A stretch of DNA of 64,000 nucleotides from Lineus longissimus (taxonomy: Eukaryota > Nemertea > Pilidiophora > Heteronemertea > Lineidae). A program made the translations under genes and the position numbers. This document shows, in pieces, positions 25,687 to 37,917 of this stretch. Within the stretch, counting starts at the first letter, position 1. Each line of letters opens with the position of its first letter. The notes beneath the pieces were generated by a model that saw only the letters and a list, made by a program, of their open reading frames with translations, was not told the origin of the DNA and ran no database searches. The stretch covers positions 4,347,501 to 4,411,500 of the forward strand of contig NC_088310.1 in the NCBI RefSeq assembly GCF_910592395.1. The letters are read 5' to 3'.

Positions 25687-26379
25687 ATGACTGAGTACGG
25701 GGTATGGGTTAGGAACTTAAGAGACGAAAACCAACAGTACAAGATCAAGATGTCAGCATTGAGGATTAACCCAGATACTTATAACTTTTCAATTTTTTCA
25801 GGGCATTGCACCACACAGTGAACCACCCAGTGCAGAAATTATGTTCGAAAGTAGCAGAGTGAAACCTATCCATGAAACTGGGACTGCAACAGGAGGTCGT
25901 GTTGCAGGCCAGCCTGCCAAGGCATTGGGTGCTATGGAGGCATCAGTGGTATCAGCTCTTGGTCCTACTGCCAGTGGCAAGGCCCTTGGTTATGTACCAA
26001 ACCACCCAGGATACTTTCGGTTCATGGAGTTGCAAAAACTATTTACAGTAAGTGCAAGTAACCTGAAGTGAAGTATACTCAAAAGTTAAATGCTTTCAGA
26101 TTGAACCTAGCCTAAAGATGGTGGCAACTAGGAATTACAGTGTGAGAAGCAGAACTGCTTTTAAAAGAATGCTGAAGAAAAAAAAAAATTTGGCTCCCCA
26201 TCAGAAGTGACTTCTTACTTGATTCTTTTCAGAAAGACGATCATCTCCTTGTTTGGATGAAGAGGGGGTCCCGGGACATGGGACCATATTATCTCACGTT
26301 AGGTCTCTGTGCCATTGGCATGGGATTGGCTGTGAAGAATCTTATAGCTATGTCTTTTCCAAAAAAGAATGCAGATTGA
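25687..26379 (+). CDS. Cytochrome c oxidase subunit 7A family (COX7A2L-like)
   Basis: Three phase-0 exons: 25687-25701, 25802-26047 and 26233-26379 (135 aa). The family are single-pass inner mitochondrial membrane subunits of complex IV; COX7A2L joins complexes III and IV. The C-terminal part fits the family: FRFMELQKLFTKDD, VWMKRGSRDMGPYYLT, one membrane helix (LGLCAIGMGLAVKNLIA) and the closing SFPKKNAD. The long N-terminal extension before this domain favours COX7A2L over the shorter COX7A1/2. Exon 1 is only five codons (MTEYG), chosen because ATG, donor and phase fit and because human COX7A2L also has a very short first coding stretch; the start is therefore less certain than the rest. 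Confidence 0.8.
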
Positions 26380-26970
26380 TGAAGGTATGTGACTGAAATA
26401 TTTTTTAACTCTTTCACTGCAAGACACGTTCTGAAACGACTGCAGACTCTCTTCGCATCACCGCCAAATTTGTTCTGAATTAAAAAACAACATCATTGGG
26501 ATAACATTGGGTATCTTTTAGGAGTGATACAAAGGCTTGCTGTGGGAGGATGTGATGAAATGAAAAAACGGAGTTGAACAATAGGTAGATTAATTAATTT
26601 ACTAAACAAAAAGATTTCACCTTATATTTTTCAGTTGCTGATTAGTTTGTTATTTATAAAATGAGGACAAGGAACATTAAAAGACAAGCAGTTTAACCTT
26701 CAACGTTGTCTGATCATCTGAGATTTCTACACATAATAGATGAAAAGAGTGGAACAAACATTGGATTGTTTTCTTCATAAAGCATGAGATTGTTCTTTTC
26801 ATAAATTGTTGTGTAGAACTGGACATCAATTATACGCCGATGAGTTGGAGGAGACAAGTGAAAGCAGGATGTGACAAAGACGTAGGTATTGTGTGAATTT
26901 GTAGTGAAAGTTACAACATGAACATTAAAATGCTTTTTGTCAATGGAAATGTGACTGGTGTATTTCTGTA

Positions 26971-26976
26971 AATAAA
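26971..26976 (+). terminator. Poly(A) signal of the COX7A-like gene
   Basis: AATAAA 592 bases after the stop. A GT donor-like site right after the stop (near 26388) might also allow a 3' UTR intron. Confidence 0.55.
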
Positions 26977-27109
26977 ATTTCAATTAACATATTATTATGC
27001 TTCCTCAATCCTTTGCACAAGTTTGTGCAATTTCTGACAAGAACTTATGTGGTTCTTGTGTAGTTGAATGCCTGTTGTGCCTTTTGTTGTGTATCCTGGG
27101 TTTACCTGG

Positions 27110-27860
27110 GTACCATTGTCCTGACTTGCCTGATGTAGGTGTGACTTTGGTGTCCATCAGTCTGATGAGTGGTCTGTCCATTAGAAATGAATTTCATGTT
27201 ATGTCTCTGCTGACGGCCATAAAGGTAAAGATGGGATGTGTCATTGTCCTGACGTACTTGATGTAGGTGTCACCTTGGCTCCCTTAGATAAAAGGGTGCG
27301 CCAATCCGAAATTCATTTCAATTTTTGTCTCTGTCGACATTCATCAAGGTGAAGAAAGGATGTGCCTTTGTCCTGACTTGCCTGACACCAGTATGACCTT
27401 GGTTCTCTTGGCATGAGGGATGTGCCAATCAGAGATGCTTGCATTACATGTCTCTGTTGAGAGTCATCAGGCTGAAGATAGGATGTGCCATTGCCTGACT
27501 TGGCTGATGATGGTGACCTAGATGTCCGTCTGAAATGCACTTCATTGTACATGTATGTCTCAAGCGACAGTCATAAAGGTGAAGATAGAATGTGCCATTG
27601 TCTTGAATTGCCTGACACAAGTATGACCTTGATTCTTTTGGCATGAAGGATGTGTGTGCCTATCAGAAATGTGTTTTTGATTGTATGTCATGTTGAGAGT
27701 CATAAGGCTGAAGACATAGGATAGGCCATATTGTCCTGACTTGCCTGATGCAGGTGTGATCTTCCTGGTGTCCATTAGTCTGAGCCGGGATATCATGCCA
27801 ATCGGAAATAAACTGCCAATAGTACAGGGACTTAAGACATTTTCACTGATGCGACTATAC
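27110..27860. repeat. Degenerate minisatellite, about 125-bp unit, six or more copies
   Basis: The phrase ATTGTCCTGACTTGCCTGATG (variants) recurs near 27115, 27243, 27368, 27489, 27596 and 27728, each followed by GGTGTGACCTTGG-like and GTCAT-AAGGTGAAGATAG-like text. Divergence between units is considerable. Confidence 0.7.
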
Positions 27861-30800
27861 ACGTCCTGTCCTTTGAAAGATTCTGATTGTACATACTTAC
27901 TGAATAGTTGAATAGCACAGCCCTTGCTCTAACCGTCAGCCACACTTAGTTGCGACCGGCAAGGCTTGTCTTTCCGATGGAACATCCCAAAGCGACACCG
28001 CTTGCACGTTTGAGTTGTCAGTTGTAGTGTATAGATGGCGACATATCGAAAACACCAAAATTTGTCCGCGACGGCTCCGATTGCCTTATGAAGGAACATA
28101 TTAATAATATTTTTTGTGAATGAAATGATGATAATCCTTTCGCGAAAAACGTCAGTCAATATTCATCATGCCATTTTCTATTATAACGCTACGCACTTAG
28201 GAATGGTTTTTCAATGCTTTTCATTCAATTTTGTGTCCAACGCGCGTGTTGAGTACGGGGCCGTACTGTCATCACTCAGTTATTTAGGTTCCTTTAAAAG
28301 ATGCAGATGTGTGGTGATGGGGTGAATGATGGGTGGGATGGGGTGAGTGATGGGTGGGGCTGTGTAACACTCAGTCAGTAATCTAGGTCCCTATCACAAC
28401 TGATCGATACAAAGATGTGAGTGGGTGGGGATGGGCCGCAAAATGCATTCTTTGCAAGCAAGAGATGTGACAAACTTCTTTTCCAGACTTTGGAGATACC
28501 ACATGAGCACCATGAGGTTTTTTTTGGAGCTAAATATATCAATTCATATTATCAACAAGGTATTTTGGGACTCCGCCAAATGAACATGTGCACCAGTTGG
28601 TCCGACAAGCGCCTCGATATACGGTGCTTGGTACGACACTTTAGCTCAGTCGGAGTTCGAACCATGGGCGATATGAAATCATGTAAAGGGAGTCCTGCGT
28701 GGTGACTTTCAGAGAGGTCGATGATTCTCCGAAGAGCTTATAGGACGGTTAATATAGATAATACGGGCGTGGTGTGGCATCCTGCCCTCATTATCAAGAC
28801 AATGACTTGGGAACCAAGCAGGCAACGGACGGGCGTGGTTGAAGGTTGAAATCCTGACAACATAGCCTGAAGGAGAGATGAAGGTTGAATGCAATCTCTT
28901 GGCGCGGCAAAATTACGAAACATGGCGAATAAACGCAGAAAACACTAGCGTAACATGATTTTCCCCGATAATTTAAAGATAAGAAAAGAGCTCCAGGGAT
29001 TTCTTATATGAACTTTACTAAGGAGATTAAATGAAATATTGCAGTCATCAGTCAGAATTGATGAGAGAGATACTTGTTACACCGCTCGTTATCTTTTGAA
29101 AAGTTGGTTTTATACTCCAAGAAGTGAAAGGTACATTCATTTAGGTCTACCTTTCTGGAAGAAACCACTTTTCTGCAAGAATCATCAGGCCAATAGTTGT
29201 TTTCCTAGGCTTCCTCACACATATATCATATTAACTTTTTTAGCAAGTGAGTCACCAATTGACGTGAATAAAACTCTCCTTGGCGCCTCCTGTAGAGTCC
29301 CTTTCGGTCACTAGCTGAACTTAAACGGATAGGCCGATAAGCCTATGTTCTGTGATCTCGGAGCGTCACCTATCAGCGATTTTGTGTAACTTCATGTGTC
29401 CGTCTTGGGTCCTGCCTATAGTCTCCCGTTAAGTACATTTCACATTTGGGGAAGCAAAAAACTACAAGACAATGATACGTAGTCTACCCGCCCCAGGCTA
29501 GGCTATATTCATGAATATTGCACACGCTGCACGAATGATTTACTGCAAAGTTGTTATCTTGCTGTTCGACATGACGTACCGTGTCTTTTAACTTGTTCGA
29601 AGTTGACTTACGAGCTTCCCTTCAGACGTTCGTAATGTGAAAACTGTTACCAGAAGTCCCAGAACTCCGTCTGAGATCCAGCCAGGCACTTGGCTGTCTG
29701 CAGTTTTTCGAGGACATATGGATGCACCTGTAAAAAGTCCAAACTGTCTGAATGATAAATATCGAGTGGGTGGTCCACCACAGAATTCAACTCATTCATC
29801 CACTACGCCACACCCACAACGTCAATGGGCGCTGAAGAGGAAGCCGAAGGTAGTTAGAACAGACGTGGGATGGCTGTCGATAATGATAATGTTAACGGGG
29901 GTGTTACTGATTTTTAATTGATGCGATTAAATATATTAATCTAAGCCTAAGGAATGGTAAAAATGATTTAAATTATAAAAAAGCTTGAGGGAATAATGAG
30001 TTAAGCCCGCTTATTAGTTTAGAGTTATTTGGTTACATGTGTTTAGGCTAGAGCAGTCATTGCTGTAACCTTCAAACAACCTTACGTTCTGTTTGGATTT
30101 TTTAACTGTGAGAGAGCAAACTTCCATCATTTATGAGAGTTCCGTGACCCAGTGCCGGGTATTTCACACAGTAACCTACATTTTTTGGAGAGACGCGAAT
30201 AACAGGTATTTGCCGAAGCAGTGGGAATTGAGAGAAAAAGAACCATTTTTGGACGAACGTCAAATCAGTTATTAGGCCAAAACATTGAAAAGGCATAGCA
30301 GGGTAACTTGATAGTATGAACATTCAAGTTCGTTTGCACTGACCATTTAAATATTAGCTCGATTGTTTGACTTCGCCTTTGTACTTTCGGCTTGTTAAAC
30401 CAATTAGGTCAGGTTCGAGTTGGAGAATTTTGGAATGCGGATGAACGGGATATGTCTGGTCGAAAAAGCACGCGAAAAGTAGAAATACCAGTGACTGTGG
30501 GGCAGTTGCAATAATGAAGAAGACAAGAAAGTTAAAATTTGCAAATATAAATAAATAAATATTTCACCATCTTTCTGTACAACAATTTATGATACAACAT
30601 ACAACGCCAAATAAAACTTGAATCCGTTTACACCTCTTAGGTAGAACTGGAAATCATTAACGGATAGTGAACTCTATTCAGATCACCACACCATGCAGCC
30701 CGGAGAATCAAAAACTCAAACCCTGAGCCCTACACGATACGCGGTTCCGCCGGCGGAGCAGATCTCGTGTTCCTCAGTTTCGTGAAATCCGATGACCGTG

Positions 30801-32227
30801 TCTTGGCAAAAACCTGCTCCTTGCTACTCAATTCAGTTTTACTTTTACTTGGGCATTCTGATATTGCGCTCTTAGGGGACACAGTATGGTAGAAGTTTCA
30901 CCCTTAAACCTCCATCCATGCAGTATACGCTGCAAGTAAAAAACCTTTGATTGGAAAGCTTATTTCAAGGTCTCGCACTTATGTTAGTACATGAGCTATT
31001 CGGGCTTATTGAACGCTGTCCACTTCAGCAGGCCCAGTATTTCAAGATCCAAAATGCCAACACCAGCTTTGTATAAGCAAACGCCAGTATGTCGGGGGAG
31101 AGCCGTTTTTACGGGTAATGAGCTTCTGGCGAACACAAATATGGGCCGTAAAAGTTTTTCGGTGAAAAATATAAATGAAACACACCCAACGTCGTGAAGG
31201 GGTTTTTGAGACTCTCAAGACCTCTAAGGGTTTTTCATTTCGCTGAAAAAATTCTACGGGGTGCATATTGAGTGAACTGTGAGTTGGGTCCACATACTTC
31301 TGAACTTTACTGTAGTTTGCAGCGATAATGTCATGTATGTGTAATTCAGCTCTTTTAGTATCATAATGGTAATTAGTCATTCCTCGGCTCAGTCCAGGCA
31401 CGAACAATTTACAAAAATATGTAAAGCGCCTCTAAAGGCATACTACTTTCTCAGCGGAAAGACGATGTTTCCAAAATTTAAAGGTTGCAGTAAATGCATG
31501 GCATCTAAAATACCTAATTACTTACTTATACACTGACAATTCATGAATTGCAAGGAGAAGCCCTACTCTTTCCTGTTGACTCTAACACACAGGCCTACTT
31601 CAATGTTATCTTACCCAAGGACATGTAATTTCAAATTCTTACACTTTTACAACATTCATTCACCAAAAACACAAATCTTTCGATAATAAATGCACTATCT
31701 GGGCCGTAAATGCAATAGGTTGGATTTGCTTTGGGTTTGAGACAGACATACATGTACTATTGCATTGATTGGGCAAATAAAATGAAGTTCTGAACCATGT
31801 TAAGACTCTTATAGTATTCCGACTGAATATTCTTAAATGGAGAGGGCAACCGTTACTGTCTTATACCAGAGTCTTTCGACTTTGCTTGAACAATCTTCAA
31901 CGCTTCCTTCAACTAATCGCAGGTGGACATCATTCAAATTTGTTTAGTCTGCCTCTTCATCTAACACCTAACAAACGATGAAACATTTATTGATACCACG
32001 CAGGACGACACTGAGCGATTTGGTCATTGCGAAAACACTCTGAAACATCGAAAGAGGCACTGCAGCGCAAAGATGGTGACGATATAGTAACACGTCCGCA
32101 ACGTCGCTCTTTAAGACCAGAAACATTGAATATCGTTGGCGTAGGATCAGCAGCATCATAAATAGCAATCACAGTCCAAACAAATCAGCAGCTCCACATC
32201 CGCTTGCATGGCTTCTGCGTCACGGCG
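27861..32227. other. Gene-poor stretch
   Basis: Only short frames are present and none is supported. A GTGATGGGGTGA minisatellite scrap lies near 28310-28360. A frame at 29637-29921 (+), entered by a fair acceptor and ending in a hydrophobic run, is the best coding candidate but has no recognisable motif. Confidence 0.4.
28642..28663 (+). repeat. Collapsed tRNA-like remnant (A box fused to B box)
   Basis: TAGCTCAGTCGG, a perfect tRNA D-arm/A-box sequence, runs directly into AGTTCGAACC, a T-arm/B-box sequence. The anticodon arm that should separate them is absent, so it cannot be a functional tRNA gene. Confidence 0.4.
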
Positions 32228-32427
32228 TTAAACAAACTCATCCCAGGAAAACTTTACTAGTTTCGGAAACGGTCTCCGTATCGACATTCCCGCAATCACC
32301 TCTTTCGACAAGTTAATCCTTGACCGCCCGCTGCCGACTTCCAACCCGGAGTAAAACGTGTGCCCGTCCTCAAAACCTTCAGACAGAAAGCGACCAGCCC
32401 TCTCGGCGAGGCAACTTTCAAGCACTT
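32228..32427 (-). CDS. Possible terminal exon of a minus-strand gene
   Basis: After an acceptor TTTCTCGTTGCAG the minus strand is open for about 66 codons to a stop at 32228, with a mixed globular composition (AERAGRFLSEGFEDGHTFYS, RSRINLSKEVIAGM). A minus-strand AATAAA lies at 31986-31991. Its phase does not join directly to the EGF-ligand exon at 33936-34064, so an exon between them would be needed. No family recognised; it may be chance. Confidence 0.28.
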
Positions 32428-32514
32428 CTGCAACGAGAAACAAAGTCAAATCGATATTAGCATCGATGCACGATATCTGTCCCATATTCCATTTAACCAA
32501 CGTGATCATTATAC

Positions 32515-32568
32515 ATGGACCAACAGCATACTACTAATGACTGTAGGTCTACAATGCTGTTGGTCCAT
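32515..32568. repeat. 15-bp perfect inverted repeat (hairpin)
   Basis: ATGGACCAACAGCAT at 32515-32529 and its exact complement ending at 32568 are separated by 24 bases. The pair can fold into a stem-loop; no function is assigned. Confidence 0.6.
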
Positions 32569-33935
32569 CTACAATGCTGATGTCAGTAACTTGAATACTG
32601 CAAAGTAGTATTCTTCATCCATGTTGCTCAATGCCAGTGAAAGGATGAAAATAATTGCAACGTTGTTTTGCCGGTCTACATGATGTACAATATTGATGTC
32701 ACTTGACAATAAAGCAGTTTGGTAGCTCTATACGTGTTGCCTCAGTCGAAAATTACCTCGGTGGAATTCAAGTAACAATCTACATGTATATCGTAAATCA
32801 ACTGCATAGCTAATGACAGATTAACATGCAAATAGCGTTTCAACTATACCATTGAACAACATGCATATCTATCCTTCCCGAAACAACTCATTCCTGATGA
32901 TATATGTAGCTTTCTAACCCGACAGAACGTGATAAGTTTCCTTCTTCGGGGTAAAACGTATCAAACAATAGATGTTGTCGAGAAATAGAGTACGTTCCCT
33001 TGCAGGACATAATAGATACAGTGCAGAATTAGCCTGATTTGGAGATTTGGTGGCAGTTTTTATGAATGACTTTCTCGAACGACTCAATGGATCATGTCAT
33101 CAAAACGGTAGGCAATATATCAGAATAACTGGTGTTTTGTCTGGCGCTACCGAATCGTGGATTGCGGTTTGGAGGTGTATCAAGAAAGTCGGCCGCAATT
33201 CCAAACTACCTTTCTGAGTGCACACGTTCTCGCTAAAGAAACAAGCAGTCTATTCAAGCCCTGTCAAAAATTGGCTTGTATATGTTGTCTGGGGTCATGG
33301 CTTGTGAGATCTTGGAGAAGATATTGTCAAATCTTACAGCGGTAATTACCTGTTAAGTTGGCGGTGGATAAAACATGTAGTGGGCCAGTTAAGACTTTAA
33401 ACAGCCCCTGGAGAAGTCTTCCAAAGTGTACTTTATTGGAACATGTTTCCAGGGCTAATAACTCCTCGTTCGATTGCATTTTGACGTTTAGCCAGATGTC
33501 TTTAATAAAGTCTGAGTTCAGGATGATGATGGTGCAACCTGCACTTCGAACCGAAAAAACCTCCCTTGCAAAGGTTAGGTCGATCAGATCTTAAAAGAAG
33601 TCTTAATAAGAGGTTTTGCGCGGCAATCTTGAGCAGTCTGACCTAACAACAACAACTTGCCCACTATTTAGAATCAAATTATCTACGATTTGGCTTATTT
33701 ATAGGCGTAAAGTAAAAAAGTAAATTCCATTTATACCAGAAGAGCAAGGATCCCCGAACGCCAATTCGTGTGACAGCCACCTCGAAACTCCCCTATTTGA
33801 CATTATAAAGGGACGTATGCAAGCGACCAAACCAAAACAAAGTTCGTTGAACATCATGGTTGGAAAGGGGAAATGTCCAATCCAAGGTGACCCTTAAATC
33901 CATTGCTCTTCGATCTGAACTATTCACGTACTCAC

Positions 33936-35982
33936 CAAGTTGGTGGAGCGATTGAATGTGTTTCGAGATAATGTAGCACCTCCCGTGAAGCTGAGTGATC
34001 CACCTCAAGTATTCCCATCAGGTTGGCCTCCTGACATCTTGCCCCAGCGAAAAGGGCCGTGCACCTGAAGGAAAAAAGCAATATTTAAAAGCAAATTAAG
34101 TTTCCGTGTTCGAGGTTGGCTGCGAGAGGTCGGCGTAAGGGATGGTGGACAAGAAAACAAGACTGAAGTTGGAAAGCACTGACTCATTTCTGTGTTGCCG
34201 GAGAGAAAATCATGATGATTATGAGATCAAAGCTTTGCTGCACGTCCGTGCAGCCTGTTGATGCAGCCGGAGGTTTATAAAAGCAAAAAGAGTCCTCAGT
34301 TAAGGAGTGTAATCTGAAGTGGCCGTGATGTGGGGGAAAAATTACTATAGGCTCAAAATGTGGATATGGGAAGGTGGTGGAGTATCAGTAGAGGAAGAGT
34401 GGTTGCCTTTGTCAGGTCAAACGACTGCAAGAAAAGTTTGGCTGACTGACATCGAAAGCTTGGTTGGAAAAGCGTGGTTGCCTCTCATGGAACCAAGGAA
34501 GAGTGGAAGAGAGGAAGAGTGGTAGACTACGATTTAGAAAAAAGATACGTTTGGTAAGGATTATTGACCATAAGGAAGAGCAATTGTCAATGAATGGCAG
34601 TACATCATATCTTGGGTTAAGGGCAATGACACTCAGAGAAGACGAGGAAAGACCACGGAATAGGACAGAAAATTCGTGTTAATGGTCTCGTGATATGATT
34701 AAATGACAGTGATATGAAAGGAGAAAGAAAGGAAGGCAAATAAACGAAAATTATATGGGACGATCTGTTTGAATGAAACTATTGACACTCTCAATTTTTG
34801 TTGAGTGTCATTGAGAAGTACCATGCAACAATGAAAGGGCGTTTTCTTAAAATATTGCAGGGCATTGCATCACGCAGTTTAGAAAGTGAGGGTCTTTGAT
34901 GGCATGTTTGGTCTCCCCTTTGAACAAAGCAACATTGTTTTGAGTGTTTTTCCTGTGAAGGAATGCATTGGGATGAATGTGGGTTAATGGAATATCAACG
35001 ATTTCTCGGTATGTGTAGTAATTATTGTAATAATGCGATGATTACTCATTAGATCGGTGTTTCGTTTTAGACAATTAAACGTGTAATGGCAAGATTAAAA
35101 TGTTGTTGAAGTGACCGCGTGCCTGGACTATGGACAGACGGGTTTTCCCATCGGGGGCATCAGTCCTCAATAATGACCATCTATACATGACATAGATCAC
35201 TGCTAAGGATAATTTTCCGATAAACTTTGATAAACATCAATAATATACATGTATGCACAGACTGATACATGACCAAGCTACTTTCTAAATTGCAAACTTG
35301 CTTCTATTTAGATATGTTGCTGTCACATTGTAGCTGATCTCCAGTGCTTCAGGGAACCCAGGATATGGTATAGTAAAACCACCCAAGCAGAACCTCCGAG
35401 ATAGCAGATCACACACGGGATTTCGGCCAAAGATTTCCTCACCGTTTCAAGTTGTTACGCAATCGTTATTTTTGTTTTTTTACCGAAATATGGGAGAGTT
35501 GGAACACTGGTAAGAAATGATGAAAGAATATTTTAGCTTTCCTGAAAATACCACCGGAATTATCAATATTAAAAGGAAAGACATAAGGATAAAAGCTCCA
35601 CTTACCGGCATATCAATGTTCCTATTGTCATTGCTCTAAAACAAGTCCCACCATTCAGGCAAAAGTCGGCGTTTTCTGCCGCACAGTGTTCCAGCATGGT
35701 TGCCTCGCGTCTCCGATGAGATCTTTCGCCATGCCGATGCCGGTGACGATGCCGCCTTTCTTTGAGAGTTAACGCTAATTCCCTCATACTAGCCATAGCG
35801 TCAACATTTCGCTTCAGTCTCATCCGAATAGAATCTTTCACCATTTCTTTCCTGGGATATGCTTCAGCACTGCTGATATCAGTCACCTCGGTCCAGTCTC
35901 CGTCCTCAAGACCTATCTTACTCCGTGGGAATGCTTCACTGAATGCTATCACAATTAGATAAATCCAAAGATATTTCATCAT
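33936..35982 (-). CDS. Secreted EGF-family ligand precursor (neuregulin/spitz-type EGF domain), 3' end unresolved
   Basis: Exon 1 (35982-35606) starts MMKYLWIYLIVIAFSEAFP, a signal peptide. It continues through RMRLKRNVD, a furin-like site, then a very basic stretch RRHRHRHRHGERSHRRRE that could bind heparin as in HB-EGF, and enters an EGF domain (HCAAENADFCLNGGTCF...LIC). That exon ends at a good donor in phase 2. Exon 2 (34064-33936), found by searching for the missing half, starts with the base that completes Arg and reads CTALFAGARCQ. The joined domain has all six cysteines with canonical spacing, including C-x-C and C-x8-C, and Phe after Cys3 as in EGFR ligands. Exon 2 ends at a strong donor (GTGAGTAC). 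Later exons, and thus any transmembrane segment, were not found. Confidence 0.68.
34065..35605 (-). other. Intron splitting the EGF domain
   Basis: A 1.5 kb interval between the two EGF-ligand exons. No other feature is supported here; a GA-rich stretch lies near 34320-34740. Confidence 0.5.
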
Positions 35983-37887
35983 TATTGTTACCGGCAGGCT
36001 ACACTTGGTTTGCTGATATTTCGAAACCGCCGCCAAAACTATCAACATCGAATATGAGCATTATGAATTGTTTGCGTCTCCGCATTACTCCGAATTCTGC
36101 TAGGAAAACCCCGAATCAGCACTATTAATAGTTGTACGATTTCATCGATTATCACTAAGTTTTACGGCATATCAGTCAATTTTCTTAATTGACAGGTAGA
36201 TGTCCCTCCCCTATCTCAGTATTAATGATAATTTAGCCCCGGGATGACATACCCGGTACGGTATGCCCTATATACTTGAGGGTATACTTGATGTCACTGC
36301 TTAAGAAGTTCGCTGCGGCAATATAAGTGTTTGCGCGGCTATCCAGACCTCATAACTAACCTTGCCGTCCTTGAGCTCCCTGCATTTATAGTCGAATTCT
36401 CCCTGTGGATTTGTCATGTCAAAACATGCACCAAGAACTAATTAGCCTATCTATAATGCTGGTGAATGTTGCTATTCTCAAACATGGCCTAAAAAGTATA
36501 TCCAAACGAAGAACAGATGAAAATTACTTCACACTTCCATATGAACAGACTTTGTTTACGGTTTTATCCTTCAGGGCACACGTTACTTCACCGCCAACGA
36601 ATCATACGCAATACAACCTTAAACTTCTTTCCTTTCGTGACCGTAATTTCAGTCTTCAAGCTATGCGAGAAATCACCCTTAACCAAAAGAACCATTAGCG
36701 TGCTAGTTCATAGGTTAGCTCCAATCCTTGTCCACTTTCTAAATGATTGCTACAAAGTTCCGGTTGGAAATAAGTAATGTCAACGTAGAAATCCAATAGC
36801 GGAGCTAGGCCTGGTTCAGGCCTAATTACTGTGCCTGGGACTTGGTGTGTGCTCTCTTTACAAAAGCCTTGCCGGCACGTGGTCGAGAATTATAGAGAGG
36901 TGAGAGAGGAAGGATGCCTTTTCGGTGCGAACAATCTGGATCCTGTTTTCATCCTGCCGCTAATTTGAGGTAAATGATGATAAATTTGATAGTCCGATTC
37001 ACAGAGTGCGCTAATTCTGGTTCAGGTATCGTCGAGTGCAACCCTTCAACAAATCACTGGGTTCTTTTCAAACCTGTCAAAATTTCCTATACGTACTGAA
37101 GGACCTTAGCTGTCGTGCGATTGCTTTAAATGCAAATTACTGGCCAAACCAACATCTCCCTATACCATCCATTTGTTTGACTTTTCAATGGTAACTCAGA
37201 AAGTATCTGCATGGTGCAGCGGTGCATATCGTTTAGAGTGCGCTTGGTTATCTCTGTGTTCATACGCTGATCAACCTTAACATCGAATAGTCTGTCGATT
37301 AGTCTTTTCGAGGAACTTTTTTGATACGGAAGCCTGACTAAACTCGCATGACATTTTCTTCAACTGACCAATAAATGTAAGCAGCAACTTCCACGCGAAC
37401 TTTAACAAGTTTTATAAATTTGCTTTTGCCAAAACCGAGCAGACCAATTTAGCAAATAAAATTACCCTTTATGTGCGTTGCTTAGAAAAAAGGGTAAAGG
37501 GCGCCTGGTGGGCTGGGCTTGGAAGCCTGTCGTTTGAGCATGTTCAATTCAGTTAGCTGGACTTTATGGGCTATAAAATGTTATTTCTCGCGGCGAGAAC
37601 GTTCAGGAGCAGTCATGATAAAGACCAGACTTACGTCTCCAGTGGAATTAAGTGTAAACATATCAAGAATGAAATAATTGTTTATGAAAGCCATTATTTG
37701 GTAATGAAGGGTTTTGGATACAATACTTTGACGTGGTGTGGTGCCATGATGACGAACAAATAGAAAACAAATCCACTATGCACACAAAATCATGTGAAAA
37801 ATAGTCACTAATATGTACGAACTTAATTGGATAGGCCAATATTTGTCTATATTGCTTAGCGGTTTCGTCGCGTTTTGCTTTCGATGT

Positions 37888-37917
37888 ACCGGAAGTTATC
37901 GCGTTGTCACTTCCGGT
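37888..37917. promoter_or_regulatory. Palindromic pair of ETS-like motifs
   Basis: ACCGGAAGT at 37888-37896 and its reverse complement ACTTCCGGT at 37909-37917 face each other across 12 bases. CCGGAAGT is the GABP/ELK consensus common in housekeeping promoters. No gene start was recognised nearby, so the role is open. Confidence 0.4.

Noticed and set aside
29637-29921. 94-codon plus-strand frame ending in a hydrophobic run
   Set aside because: The acceptor is fair but there is no partner exon, no family motif and no poly(A) signal in a sensible place.
33340-33594. Open minus-strand stretch as a further exon of the EGF-ligand gene
   Set aside because: Joining in the required phase creates an immediate stop, and the opposite strand is equally open.
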